Shown: positions 15,681 through 24,008, counted from the first letter of the stretch. The stretch: 46,799 bases of DNA from Companilactobacillus jidongensis (GCF_003946575.1 NZ_RHOP01000022.1:1-46799); one strand, 5' to 3'. Notes: generated by a model not told the origin, from the sequence alone. Made by a program: numbers and translations.

Positions 15681-16694
15681 TTATTTCAAATATTTACTGA
15701 AGAAATCATTTAGTTTGTCAAATGGAATCAAATCAGTTTTGTCATAAAGGTCAACATGACCAGCGTTTGGAACTTTATATAATTCTTTTGGTTCATTAGC
15801 AGCCTTATATGCATCTTCACTGAAGCCTAAAGAAATTGCATTTTCACCAGCAATGAATAAAAGCGGACGTGGTGAGATTGTGTCCAAATCATTCAATGAA
15901 TAAAAATTAAGTAGTTTGACAAAACTAGTCAAGGTTGGTTGAGTTGTTGTAGCAGCTGCGCCTCGTTGTGTTCTGTAGAAATCATAGAATTCCTTGGAGA
16001 AGGCATCTGAATTTTCATCGATTTTCTCTGGAGTACCACTAGTATATTCGACTTCTTTACCAGAATTTTCTAAAGTTCTTTCAATTGAAGATTGTTCCAT
16101 CATAACATGTGTACCCATCATGTCTCTTTGTCCACGAGCTACAGCACCCATATCGGTTAGACTGACGGTGGCGATGGCCTGAAATCTTGAATCAACTTTG
16201 GCTTCATTCAAGGCAAAACTACCCGAAGCACAGATTCCTAATACGGCAATATTATCATTGTCTACATAATCTAGTGTAGTTAAGTAATCAGTTGCGGCTG
16301 AGAAGCTTTCTGAGTAGAAATCAGGAGCCATGGCATTACGAGGTGCACCAGCGCTTTCACCCCAAAATACTTGATCAAATGATAATGTAACAAATCCAAA
16401 TTCTGCCATTTTAGTAGCGTAAAGATTTGCGGATTGTTCCTTTACGGCTCCGTTTGGAGCTCAAACAATTATGGCAGGATTATTAATATCCTTATTTAAT
16501 GATTTAGGGATGAATAAATTACCTGCAAGTGACATACTATAAAGATTTTTGAATTGGATTGTTTGCCTAGTTACTGAGTCACTGACGTACCAATTATCAG
16601 CGCCATTTGATTGATCTCCACTAATTAAATCTTTATTTCTGGATTCGACGTTTTTCACTCCTGCAGGGTAGACAGGTAGTTTTTGTTCATTCAT
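15681..16694 (-). pseudogene. Alpha/beta hydrolase interrupted by one TGA codon
   Basis: One continuous frame of 338 codons starts at ATG 16694 (AGAGGAAA upstream) and is broken only by TGA at codon 78 (16463-16461). Before it stand ..NNPAIIV and after it APNGAVKEQSANLYATKMAEFGF, the usual join in this hydrolase family, where a Gly is expected; GGA to TGA is a single-base change. Downstream are FDQVFWGESAG, the elbow GICASGSF and ..NAGHVDLYD with the His. The family (YcjY/FrsA-like) covers esterases of uncertain substrate. With nothing else damaged, the break looks recent. A short 77-residue product or a re-start at 16409 without the N-terminal strand would not be functional. A LysR-type operator-like site lies upstream. 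Confidence 0.8.
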
Positions 16695-16777
16695 ATTTTT
16701 TCCTCTTTATTTATTAATTTAATTAACAAACTTATTATAATTTGGCATAATGATAATTACCAATACTTATGACTAAT

Positions 16778-16807
16778 GTTAATCTATAACATTAAGGTAT
16801 ACTTATT
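16778..16807 (-). promoter_or_regulatory. Operator-like motif upstream of the hydrolase, shared with the LysR gene region
   Basis: GTTAATCTATAAC followed by ATTAAGGTATACTTATT. The first half recurs exactly at 17746-17758, and the second half closely at 17685-17708 (CTATAACCTAAAGGTATAG then TTATT). This links the hydrolase promoter to the LysR-controlled divergent promoter. Confidence 0.45.
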
Positions 16808-17675
16808 CCAAGTCTGAAGTAATTTGTTTCAAGAATGCATCAGCGGCTACTGACAAACGTTCACTTTTTCGCCAAACTAAACTGGTACCAGATGTATGAC
16901 GCGGCTCAAAGGGTATGAAGGTTAAGTCTGATTGGTTAGTATTTACTATTCCGTCTAGGCAAAGAGCATATCCTAATCCCGCAGAGACAAGTAATGAGGC
17001 GTTATATAATAAATTGTATGTGGCTACAATATTGAATTTTTTAGTGCTTTCACCATACCAACTATTTAATAGATCCATCATACCTGTTTGTCCAGAAATA
17101 ATAATATCATTTCCTTTAAGGTCATCTAATAGAAGATGATCTTTTTTTGATAGCGGAGAACTGTTAGGGACTAGTAATCCCCATCTGCTTTCTCCTGGCA
17201 AACTCAAAAAATCATATTCTCTTTTATCAGCTGGTTCCATAACAACTCCAAAATCGAACACTCCTGATTTTAAGTTAAATCTGATGTCGTCAGCATTAGT
17301 GCTTATAATGTTTGCTTGAATATTTGGATAGTTATTTTTCAAAGCATTTAAAGATTGAGCAATATTAATAAAGCTCCTTGCTTCGGCACTACCAATGGTA
17401 ATAGATCCATGAATGTCTTGATCTTCTTGTATGTTTTTTAATGTTTTATCAGTTAAGTAAAGTATTTGATTAACTTGACTGGCAAAGTATTCACCACTAT
17501 TGGTCAGTTCAATATTTCTGCTGCCACGTTCAAACAAAGTTATCCCCAATTCATCTTCTAGATTTTTGAGTTGTCTTGAAACAGCAGGTTGGGAAACATG
17601 TAGTTGTTCTGCAGCTTTGCTAATGTTCTTTTCACGTACAACAGCTTGAAAATATCTTAGAACTCTTAATTCCAT
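16803..17675 (-). CDS. LysR-family transcriptional regulator
   Basis: 290 residues. The N-terminal helix-turn-helix (MELRVLRYFQAVVREKNISKAAEQLHVSQPAVSRQ is residues 1-35) is typical LysR, followed by a periplasmic-binding-like effector domain from about 90 (ITIGSAEARSFINI...). The start at 17675 has ATAGGAGGA upstream. It is transcribed away from a four-gene redox cluster beginning at 17793, the classic LysR divergent layout, and the hydrolase pseudogene follows on the same strand. The effector is unknown; the neighbours suggest a carbonyl or small organic compound response. Confidence 0.9.
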   Translation of the reverse strand: MELRVLRYFQAVVREKNISKAAEQLHVSQPAVSRQLKNLEDELGITLFERGSRNIELTNSGEYFASQVNQILYLTDKTLKNIQEDQDIHGSITIGSAEARSFINIAQSLNALKNNYPNIQANIISTNADDIRFNLKSGVFDFGVVMEPADKREYDFLSLPGESRWGLLVPNSSPLSKKDHLLLDDLKGNDIIISGQTGMMDLLNSWYGESTKKFNIVATYNLLYNASLLVSAGLGYALCLDGIVNTNQSDLTFIPFEPRHTSGTSLVWRKSERLSVAADAFLKQITSDLE

Positions 17676-17684
17676 ATTATCCTC

Positions 17685-17772
17685 CTATAACCTAAAGGTA
17701 TAGTTATTGATTAAATCTAAGCATTAGACATGAATAGTGTCAAGGGTTAATCTATAACTTGTAAATTGATAC
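17685..17772. promoter_or_regulatory. Divergent LysR control region with repeated operator motifs
   Basis: It contains CTATAACCTAAAGGTATAG (17685-17703), partly overlapping the lysR ribosome binding site, and GTTAATCTATAAC (17746-17758), just before the SDR gene. Both resemble the site at 16778-16807. Their shared core is CTATAAC, in two cases followed by a TAAGG/AAAGG-TATA half. Confidence 0.45.
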
Positions 17773-17792
17773 GTCGAAAGGAAGTTTTATTA

Positions 17793-18536
17793 ATGATTAA
17801 AAATAAAGTAGTTATTATTACAGGTGCATCAAGTGGGATTGGGGCTGCAACAGCAATGCTCTTAGCAAATAAAGGTGCTAAATTGGTTTTGGGTGCTCGT
17901 CGTGAAGAAAAGCTTCAACAATTGGTAAATAAAATAAAAGAGACCGGTGGTGAAGCAGTATATAGGGTTACTGACGTTGTTAATTCAGAAGATAATGAAG
18001 AGTTAGTCGAGTTGGCAAAGAAAACTTTTGGAAAAGTAGATGTTATTTTTTTAAATGCTGGATTAATGCCTAATTCACCACTATCTGAATTAAAGACAAA
18101 CGAATGGAATCAAATGGTAGATGTAAATATTAAGGGTGTCTTGAATGGAATTGCGGCAGTATTACCAACATTCAAAGTACAAAAATCAGGTCATGTAATT
18201 ACAACTTCATCAGTTGCCGGCTTAAAAGCTTACCCTGGTGGTGCCGTGTATGGTGCCACAAAATGGGCAGTTCGTGATCTAATGGAAGTTTTGAGAATGG
18301 AATCAGCTCAAGAGAATTCTCACATTAGAACTGCGACGATTTATCCAGCGGCTATCCGTACTGAATTATTGAATACAATCACTGATCCTGAATTTGCTAA
18401 GGGAATAGAACAAGTTTATGATCAATATCAAATTGGACCAGATCGTATTGCTAATGTAGTTGCGTTCGCGATTGATCAACCCGATGACACCAATGTTAAT
18501 GAATTTACAGTTGGTCCCACAGATCAACCATGGTAG
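17793..18536 (+). CDS. Short-chain dehydrogenase/reductase
   Basis: 247 residues with a classical SDR layout: TGASSGIG nucleotide-binding turn near residue 12, NAG (about 88), catalytic Ser in TTSSVAG, YGATK (Tyr/Lys) and a C-terminal GPTDQPW. It is an NAD(P)-dependent oxidoreductase of unknown substrate. The ATG at 17793 follows GAAAGGAAG; an upstream in-frame ATT/ATG region at 17766 has no such site. It is the first gene of the cluster divergent from lysR, and the next gene overlaps its end by 7 bases. Confidence 0.88.
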   Translation: MIKNKVVIITGASSGIGAATAMLLANKGAKLVLGARREEKLQQLVNKIKETGGEAVYRVTDVVNSEDNEELVELAKKTFGKVDVIFLNAGLMPNSPLSELKTNEWNQMVDVNIKGVLNGIAAVLPTFKVQKSGHVITTSSVAGLKAYPGGAVYGATKWAVRDLMEVLRMESAQENSHIRTATIYPAAIRTELLNTITDPEFAKGIEQVYDQYQIGPDRIANVVAFAIDQPDDTNVNEFTVGPTDQPW

Positions 18537-18919
18537 TAGAGTACAAAAAAAGTTGGGATCAAGATCAACTTTTAAGATTTGCTTCAGCTGATGACATGAG
18601 AGTTTCACCGTTTTATAGTGATGGGAAGACTTATGGAACTCCAACTTGGATTTGGTCGGTGGTTGTTGATGATCAACTTTATATTAGGGCCTGGAATGGT
18701 ACTAATTCTAGGTGGTATCGTTCAGCCGTTGAACAAAAAGCCGGTCGAATACATTTAGCCGGTAGTAATTTTAAAGTTAATTTTGAAGTGGTTAGTGATA
18801 ATGATTTAAATGAACTTGTGGATGATGAGTATAAAATAAAATATTCGGATAGTTCTTATTTATTACCAATGCTTCAAGAAAATCCAAGAAATTCAACTTT
18901 AAGAATAATTCCTAGATAA
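18530..18919 (+). CDS. DUF2255-type protein
   Basis: 129 residues. The sequence with DDMRVSPFYSDGKTYGTPTWIWSVVVDDQLYIRAWNGTNSRWYRSAVEQKAGRI, here cited by its key blocks GTPTWIW, LYIRAWNG and WYRSA, matches my memory of the DUF2255 family, which is often placed beside SDR and aldo-keto reductase genes. It may be related to split-barrel flavin-binding proteins, but no biochemical role is established. The start overlaps the SDR stop (ATGGTAG), so the two are translationally coupled. Confidence 0.7.
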   Translation: MVVEYKKSWDQDQLLRFASADDMRVSPFYSDGKTYGTPTWIWSVVVDDQLYIRAWNGTNSRWYRSAVEQKAGRIHLAGSNFKVNFEVVSDNDLNELVDDEYKIKYSDSSYLLPMLQENPRNSTLRIIPR

Positions 18920-18937
18920 TTAAAAGAGTTTATAAAT

Positions 18938-19579
18938 ATGAAAACAGTAATGATTCTTGGTGCCCATGGTGGTACCGCAAGGATAGCAACCGATAGAATT
19001 TTAAAGGAAACGGATTACGATTTAATTCTATTCTTGAGGAATTCTGATAGATTATCAGAATACGCTAACAATGAACGAGTTAGTTTGATTGAAGGGGATG
19101 TTTTGAACACTGATCAATTATCCGATTCAATGAATAATGCAGATATTATTTATTCAAATGTTGGTGGAACAGATCTAGCTAACCAAACGAAAAGCATATT
19201 GAATGCTATGTATAAAGCAAATAAGCGACGTTTGATCTTTATTAGTGCTTTAGGTTCTCACAGGGAAGTACCTGAAAAATTCGGAGAATGGAACGAGCAG
19301 GCAATAGCTGCATTTTTACCAGGATTTCGTGAGTCCGCTAAGATGTTAGAAGATTCAAACTTGATTTATACAGAGATAAGACCTTCGTGGTTAACAAACA
19401 ACAACGAGATTGATTATGAAACTACAACTTTAAATGAACCGTTCACTGGTACTGAAGTTTCACGCGCTAGTGTTGCTGACTTTGTATTAAAATTAATTGG
19501 AGACCCCAGTTTATTTCAGAATGAAAGCATTGGTTTAAATGAACCTAATACTGATGGTGATAAGCCATCATGGATGTAG
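18938..19579 (+). CDS. NAD(P)-binding atypical SDR (NmrA/YwnB-like)
   Basis: 213 residues. It opens with MKTVMILGAHGGTARIATD, a GxxGxxA dinucleotide-binding loop, then VSLIEGDVLNTDQL, DIIYSNVGG, RLIFISALGSH and YTEIRPSWLTNN. This is the layout of atypical SDRs that act as NAD(P)H-binding reductases or sensors, lacking the YxxxK pair. It lies 18 bases after the DUF2255 gene in the LysR-linked operon; the end overlaps the region just ahead of the aldo-keto reductase gene. Confidence 0.75.
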   Translation: MKTVMILGAHGGTARIATDRILKETDYDLILFLRNSDRLSEYANNERVSLIEGDVLNTDQLSDSMNNADIIYSNVGGTDLANQTKSILNAMYKANKRRLIFISALGSHREVPEKFGEWNEQAIAAFLPGFRESAKMLEDSNLIYTEIRPSWLTNNNEIDYETTTLNEPFTGTEVSRASVADFVLKLIGDPSLFQNESIGLNEPNTDGDKPSWM

Positions 19580-19593
19580 TTGGGAGAATACCT

Positions 19594-20445
19594 ATGAATA
19601 ATATTATTTTGAATAATGATGTTGAGATTCCAAGTCGTGGCTTTGGTGTTTTTCAAATTTCTGATTTGAATGAATGTGAAAGTAGTGTGTTAAATGCATT
19701 AAAAGTAGGATATCGATTATTGGATACTGCTGCGGCGTATGGTAATGAGCAAGCAGTAGGGAATGCCATTGAAAGAAGTGGTATTCCCAGAGAAGATATT
19801 TTCATTTCTTCCAAAGTTTGGATTCAAGATGCTAGTTATGATAAGACTATGAAGTCCTTCCAAAAAACATTAGATAATTTACAGACAGATTATTTAGATT
19901 TATACCTAATTCATATGCCATATGGAGATTATCACGGTAGTTGGAGGGCAATGGAAGAGCTGTACAAATCGGGTAAGATAAAATCCATCGGGGTATGTAA
20001 TTTTGAGGCTAATAGATTGGTTGATTTAATACTGACACATAATATTATACCGGCGATCAATCAAGTAGAGATGCATCCTTTTTGGCAAGAAAAAAAATTA
20101 CGGTCTGTAATGAAACATTATGGCATTACAACTATGGCGTGGGCACCATTTGCTGAAGGACAACAGGGAATTTTTAGTAATAGTATATTGTCAGCTATTG
20201 GTGAACGATATACTAAAACACCGGCACAAGTTATTTTACGTTGGTTGTATCAGAGCAATGTTGTTGCCATTCCTAAGTCAGTCCATTTAGAGAGAATGCA
20301 GCAAAACTTTGATATTGATAATTTTGAATTATCGGATACTGATATGATTCAGATCGAGAACATGGATCAAAATAAACCATTGATTTTAAATATTCATGAT
20401 ATTAACGAGGTTTATAGATTGCATGGAATTACATTTGAACAATAA
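19594..20445 (+). CDS. Aldo/keto reductase
   Basis: 283 residues of the AKR TIM barrel. Catalytic residues appear as LLDTAAAYGNEQAVG (Asp, Tyr), SSKVWI (Lys) and LYLIHMPYGDY (His), and the NADPH-binding part has VVAIPKSVHLERMQQNFD. It is close to the 2,5-diketo-gluconate reductase-type AKR5 enzymes. The start is ATG 19594, since GGGAG precedes it by 8 bases; an ATG at 19570 inside the previous gene has no ribosome binding site. It is the last gene of the operon, followed by a strong terminator. Confidence 0.9.
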   Translation: MNNIILNNDVEIPSRGFGVFQISDLNECESSVLNALKVGYRLLDTAAAYGNEQAVGNAIERSGIPREDIFISSKVWIQDASYDKTMKSFQKTLDNLQTDYLDLYLIHMPYGDYHGSWRAMEELYKSGKIKSIGVCNFEANRLVDLILTHNIIPAINQVEMHPFWQEKKLRSVMKHYGITTMAWAPFAEGQQGIFSNSILSAIGERYTKTPAQVILRWLYQSNVVAIPKSVHLERMQQNFDIDNFELSDTDMIQIENMDQNKPLILNIHDINEVYRLHGITFEQ

Positions 20446-20447
20446 AA

Positions 20448-20485
20448 AGAGACTTCGACAATATTTTATCGAAGTCTCTTTTTTT
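20448..20485. terminator. Bidirectional terminator after the aldo/keto reductase gene
   Basis: AGAGACTTCGA (20448-20458) pairs exactly with 20469-20479, flanked by A5 on the left and T7 on the right. It serves the converging small gene too. Confidence 0.85.
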
Positions 20486-20492
20486 AATGTCT

Positions 20493-20774
20493 TTAGTCTC
20501 GGCTAATACTAAGAACAGCAGTGGATTTATATGTCTTATTACTATCTTTTCCAATCGTGAACCAATCAGCTGCACCGATTAGACCTTCAATTTTTATTAC
20601 TTCATCTTCATCAGTAACTTTGCCATCTTCAAAATTGCCTTCAAAAATGCTTTCTAAATAATAATTATCACCATCGTCACTAAAACGTGATGAGGAAGAT
20701 TTCCAAGCTGAGATATAAGTGTCATCTGTAATTGTGATAGAGTCGCCATTAATTAAGTTAATATCTAGTTTCAT
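20493..20774 (-). CDS. Small acidic hypothetical protein
   Basis: 93 residues, strongly acidic, with no signal peptide or TM segment. Notable parts are MKLDINLINGDSITITDD, SRFSDDGDNYYLES and an IKIEGLIGAADWF block; it reads as an all-beta cytoplasmic protein. A ribosome binding site AAAGGGGC lies upstream of ATG 20774. No family is recognised. It is transcribed toward the aldo/keto reductase terminator and is divergent from the SOS-type operon. Confidence 0.6.
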   Translation of the reverse strand: MKLDINLINGDSITITDDTYISAWKSSSSRFSDDGDNYYLESIFEGNFEDGKVTDEDEVIKIEGLIGAADWFTIGKDSNKTYKSTAVLSISRD

Positions 20775-20842
20775 AGTGTTTGCCCCTTTTCCACTGTCTT
20801 TAAGGCAAGTATAACAAATATCGTGAGTTACAGAAAAATATC

Positions 20843-20871
20843 TTGAAAATTAGAACGTATGTTCGTATAAT
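20843..20871 (+). promoter_or_regulatory. SOS promoter with a LexA/DinR box
   Basis: TTGAAA (20843-20848), 17-base spacer, TATAAT (20866-20871). The spacer contains AGAACGTATGTTCG (20852-20865), matching the Gram-positive LexA box CGAACN4GTTCG apart from the first base. LexA bound here would cover the promoter. Confidence 0.85.
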
Positions 20872-20895
20872 GAAAAATAAAGGACGGTGATTCAT

Positions 20896-21276
20896 ATGGA
20901 GCGAATAGTTCCTCGTGATAAGTGGTTGTATGACGATCGTGGCATGGTGAAGTGGATGGGATGGTTATTGTCCGACCATAGTGCTTTTTTGGATCATATT
21001 CATACATCAGAGCGACCACGTCAAATTGAGACTGAAATGGATAATATGGCCATTAATGAATGCCTTAGATCATCATTGGATTACGCTGAATCGATTGCTA
21101 TTCAATTGGATATTTTGAAGAACAATGATTATGTACCTGAGATTCATGGAATTGTTGCCGGATTCGAAAATAACCAAGTTTATTTATATTTAAAAGATGG
21201 TAGTATCCAATCAATTTTTACTGAAGATATTCGCTATGCGGAATTGGAAAAAAATGTTAAGTGGTGGGATGAATGA
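20896..21276 (+). CDS. YolD-like protein, partner of a Y-family polymerase
   Basis: 126 residues from ATG 20896; a GTG at 20887 overlaps the ribosome binding site region. The DDRGMVKWMGWLLSDH block matches the start of YolD-like proteins, which lie directly upstream of UmuC/UvrX-type polymerases in Firmicutes and are thought to act as UmuD-like partners. The C-terminal half (IHGIVAGFENNQVYLYLKDG) forms a small SH3-like beta unit. It overlaps the polymerase gene by four bases (ATGA) and is under the LexA-type promoter. Confidence 0.75.
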   Translation: MERIVPRDKWLYDDRGMVKWMGWLLSDHSAFLDHIHTSERPRQIETEMDNMAINECLRSSLDYAESIAIQLDILKNNDYVPEIHGIVAGFENNQVYLYLKDGSIQSIFTEDIRYAELEKNVKWWDE

Positions 21277-22565
21277 ATACGCCGTTTGATGATCCAAGTA
21301 GATTGCCAGTTAGAGATATTATGTGTATCGACTGTAAATCTTTTTTTGCTAGTACTGAAGCAATTAGACGTGGTGAATATCCATTAGCATCTAAAATTGC
21401 AGTACTCTCTCGTGAAGAGTCAGATGGCGGTTTGATCTTGGCCGCCTCGCCTGATACCAAGAAAGATTATGGTGTCAAGTTGGGAACGAGAAAGTATGAG
21501 ATAAGTCCAGAGATGGATATTGAATTAGTTTCACCAAATATGCACGACTACATAGAGCTGAATTATCGAATCAATAAGATAGTACGTCAATTCACTGATG
21601 ATGCACATTGCTTTATTTATAGTATTGATGAGGCATTTTGTGATGTAACCAAGAGCCATAGTCTATTTGGTAGTACTGAAGAAATTGCTACCAAAATTCA
21701 AAAAAAAGTGTTCAATGAAACAGGAATTGTAACGACAATCGGCATGGGTCCTAATCCATTAATGGCAAAATTAGCTTTAGATAATGACGCAAAAAAAGAA
21801 ACTCCATGGCGAGCTTATTGGAGTTATGAAGATGTTCCAGACACAGTTTGGAAAATAAATAATTTAACTGATTTTTGGTCAATTGGGACTAAAACCGCCG
21901 ATAAGTTAGAACGGATCGGAATTCATTCAATCTATGATTTGGCGCATGCTGATAGAAAAAAACTTAAACAAAAGTTTGGAGTGCTAGGTGATGCTCTATA
22001 CTTCCACAGTTGGGGGATAGATTATTCTGACTTAGCAAAAAGGTATGTTCCTAGAGCTGAGAACAAAGGTTATGGCAATGGTCAGGTTTTGATGCATGAT
22101 TATGCTGTTAAGGATGATATAGAGACGGTTCTATTCGAAATATCTGATCAAGTTGCAACAAGACTCAGAAAAAATAAAGTTTTGGGTGAAGTTGTTGGGA
22201 TTCAAGTTGGTTTTTCTGAATCTAACGAAAAAGGACAGCGGGGATGGAGTGCTCAAACCAAAATTGATGCAACTAACTCGACTGATGACTTTATTAGGGC
22301 AGTTAAATTTTTGTTTGAGAAAAAGTGGCAAGGAGAACCCTTACGTAATTTGAGTGTTAGGATCAATCGCATCAGTAAGATGAATGACTTTCAAATGTCA
22401 TTATTTGAGGATGAGAAACGACATGAAGCCAATTTAAGGCTTGAGCATACAATTGATCAGATCAGAAGTAAGTATGGCTACAAATCAATTGTACGAGGAT
22501 ATAGCAAGACAAAAGCTGGAACAGCAATTAGTCGTAGTACATTGGTTGGAGGACATCGCGCATAA
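21273..22565 (+). CDS. Y-family DNA polymerase (UmuC/UvrX type)
   Basis: 430 residues. The palm motifs are IMCIDCKSFFASTEAIRRG (first Asp) and FIYSIDEAFCDVT (SIDEAF, catalytic Asp-Glu); a helix-hairpin-helix follows in FWSIGTKTADKLERIGIHSIYDLA, and the little-finger domain runs from about 260. It is expected to copy past DNA lesions with low fidelity when the SOS response is active. Start and stop overlap the YolD-like gene by ATGA. It is close to full length for UvrX-type enzymes. Confidence 0.9.
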   Translation: MNTPFDDPSRLPVRDIMCIDCKSFFASTEAIRRGEYPLASKIAVLSREESDGGLILAASPDTKKDYGVKLGTRKYEISPEMDIELVSPNMHDYIELNYRINKIVRQFTDDAHCFIYSIDEAFCDVTKSHSLFGSTEEIATKIQKKVFNETGIVTTIGMGPNPLMAKLALDNDAKKETPWRAYWSYEDVPDTVWKINNLTDFWSIGTKTADKLERIGIHSIYDLAHADRKKLKQKFGVLGDALYFHSWGIDYSDLAKRYVPRAENKGYGNGQVLMHDYAVKDDIETVLFEISDQVATRLRKNKVLGEVVGIQVGFSESNEKGQRGWSAQTKIDATNSTDDFIRAVKFLFEKKWQGEPLRNLSVRINRISKMNDFQMSLFEDEKRHEANLRLEHTIDQIRSKYGYKSIVRGYSKTKAGTAISRSTLVGGHRA

Positions 22566-22655
22566 GGTAGTGATATTTTGTTAAATGAATCTGGAAAATT
22601 GATTGAAAATTTTGATAAGCATTTTTTACGGAAAAATCATTGACGTTATCACTTA

Positions 22656-22937
22656 ATGATTGTGGATAATCATCTGTTTCATTGCTATGGATTCTTTTTA
22701 CAAGCTCAAAAATCCGGTGAGAGATTAATTCACAGTTATGATTTGTTAGAGATACCACATGACGATGATCTTTATCAACAAGTTCTAGCAGATCTTAAGG
22801 TACACACTGAGTTAAGTATTGAATTCAGAGACACTCATCATCTAGTCCATCCTGGTAAGGACATTGTCCGTGATCTGATGCATGGACACAGTAAATACAC
22901 GAAATATAAAAACACTGAAAACAATCATTTATATTGA
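22656..22937 (+). CDS. Hypothetical small protein after the SOS polymerase (start uncertain)
   Basis: 93 residues, His-rich (HCYGFF, HDDDLYQQVL, RDTHHLVHPGKDIVRDLMHGHSKYTKY), no TM. No good ribosome binding site precedes ATG 22656. Upstream, the same frame continues past a TGA (22641-22643) as ...GKLIENFDKHFLRKNH, back to the polymerase stop, so the gene may be a remnant with a nonsense codon at 22641 or a start elsewhere. I do not recognise the family. Confidence 0.4.
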   Translation: MIVDNHLFHCYGFFLQAQKSGERLIHSYDLLEIPHDDDLYQQVLADLKVHTELSIEFRDTHHLVHPGKDIVRDLMHGHSKYTKYKNTENNHLY

Positions 22938-23025
22938 ATTTCTAAATAACGAATTTACATTTATTTACAAAACACTCAATCGCTTGCTTAGACTAACTTA
23001 AAAAAGAATATGTTAATATTTTTGT

Positions 23026-23084
23026 AACCGTTTTACCGAAAATAGCACAAATTATTTGACAAATTTATGAAAACGGTTAATATT
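23026..23084 (+). promoter_or_regulatory. Promoter with a long inverted repeat
   Basis: TTGACA (23056-23061), 17-base spacer, AATATT (23079-23084). AACCGTTTT (23026-23034) and AAAACGGTT (23070-23078) are exact inverted copies, one upstream of the -35 and one within the spacer next to the -10. A regulator could bind both; a TGAAAACGGTTAAT sequence here resembles a degenerate cre (12 of 14). Confidence 0.5.
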
Positions 23085-23116
23085 AGGTACTAATAACTAT
23101 TAAGGAGGTAAGCAAG

Positions 23117-23242
23117 ATGAAATATCAAGTAACTTTAAACACTGATACTCAATTGTTTACCGTTTATGAAAAAAACAATACAAATGTTTTTGCTAACGGT
23201 AAGACAATTGAAGAAGCTGTTGGCAAACTTCAAGAAGCTTAA
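23117..23242 (+). CDS. 41-residue small cytoplasmic protein
   Basis: ATG 23117 is preceded by a near-perfect TAAGGAGG (23101-23108). The product begins MKYQVTLNTDTQLFTVYEK and ends KTIEEAVGKLQEA: two beta strands and a helix, no TM. It has its own promoter and terminator, which argues for a real gene. No family is recognised. Confidence 0.7.
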   Translation: MKYQVTLNTDTQLFTVYEKNNTNVFANGKTIEEAVGKLQEA

Positions 23243-23271
23243 TTGAAAGTCTGTTAAACACAAGTTCATTT

Positions 23272-23306
23272 GAAGCCATCGGTTAAATACCGATAGCTTC
23301 TTTTTT
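23272..23306 (+). terminator. Terminator of the 41-residue gene
   Basis: GAAGCCATCGGT (23272-23283) pairs with ACCGATAGCTTC (23289-23300; one mismatch) and is followed by T6. Confidence 0.85.
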
Positions 23307-23372
23307 ATCTTATGGACGGTAACATAACTTTTCTGCTAAGATTTAATTATTAATTAAATGGCAGGCAGAATT

Positions 23373-23897
23373 ATGGAGGATATAAAGATACATCGATGTA
23401 CAATAGAGGATTTACAGGCATTACAAAAAATCAGTCGCAAAACGTTTGCTGAAACTTTTGGTTCCTATAATACAGATGAACACGTCAATGAATATCTTGA
23501 AAGATCATACAATGATGAAGTATTAGGAAGCGAACTCCGAGAATCGAACTCCGAGTTTTACTTTTTAATGTTCAATAATGAACCAGTAGCATACTTAAAA
23601 CTTAACTTTGGTATGAATACTTTGGGATATAATTCTGAAGATGGAAATATGGAGCTTCAGAGAATCTATGTATTGAGAGAGTATTATCGGCATGGATTCG
23701 GCAAGATATTGTTCGATAAAGCTGTTCAAGAGGCGAGGGATAAAAATAGAACCAGTATCTGCTTAGGAGTTTGGGAACATAATGATCGTGCACTAAGCTT
23801 CTATACTAGAATGGGATTCAAAAAAGTTAGTTCACATGTTTTTCATATGGGAGATGCCGATCAAACCGACTATGTTTTGAATATGGAATTGAATTAG
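23373..23897 (+). CDS. GNAT-family acetyltransferase (PaiA-like)
   Basis: 174 residues from ATG 23373; an ATG five codons earlier is also possible and neither has a strong ribosome binding site. N-terminal block RKTFAETFGSYN, then NSEFYFLMFNNEPVAYLKLN, the acetyl-CoA motif ELQRIYVLREYYRHGFGKILFD (Arg/Gln-x-x-Gly-x-Gly/Ala type, here RHGFGK) and NDRALSFYTRMGFKK. It resembles PaiA polyamine acetyltransferases. Codons 52-60 (23527-23551) overlap a sequence that matches the 3' end of tRNA-Gly(CCC) in 24 of 25 bases, which is odd inside a gene. Confidence 0.8.
   Translation: MEDIKIHRCTIEDLQALQKISRKTFAETFGSYNTDEHVNEYLERSYNDEVLGSELRESNSEFYFLMFNNEPVAYLKLNFGMNTLGYNSEDGNMELQRIYVLREYYRHGFGKILFDKAVQEARDKNRTSICLGVWEHNDRALSFYTRMGFKKVSSHVFHMGDADQTDYVLNMELN
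23527..23551 (+). repeat. 25-bp near copy of the tRNA-Gly 3' end
   Basis: 24 of 25 bases match 27729-27753, in the same orientation. The tRNA copy covers the acceptor 3' side and T arm, the part many integrases use as attB. The copy lies within the acetyltransferase coding sequence. Confidence 0.6.
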
Positions 23898-24008
23898 GGT
23901 GTGAAAAATGATTCACACTTTTATTTTCATTATTATGTTGTATTTGCAACTAAAATATTTTAGAATAAGTATATTCATTTTAATAAATAATAGATGGAAG
24001 GTGAATCG

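Noticed and set aside
23041-23100. Clear CiaR box or LexA box elsewhere in the window
   Set aside because: Other TTAAG pairs lack the 11-base spacing, and only the 20852-20865 site fits the LexA consensus.
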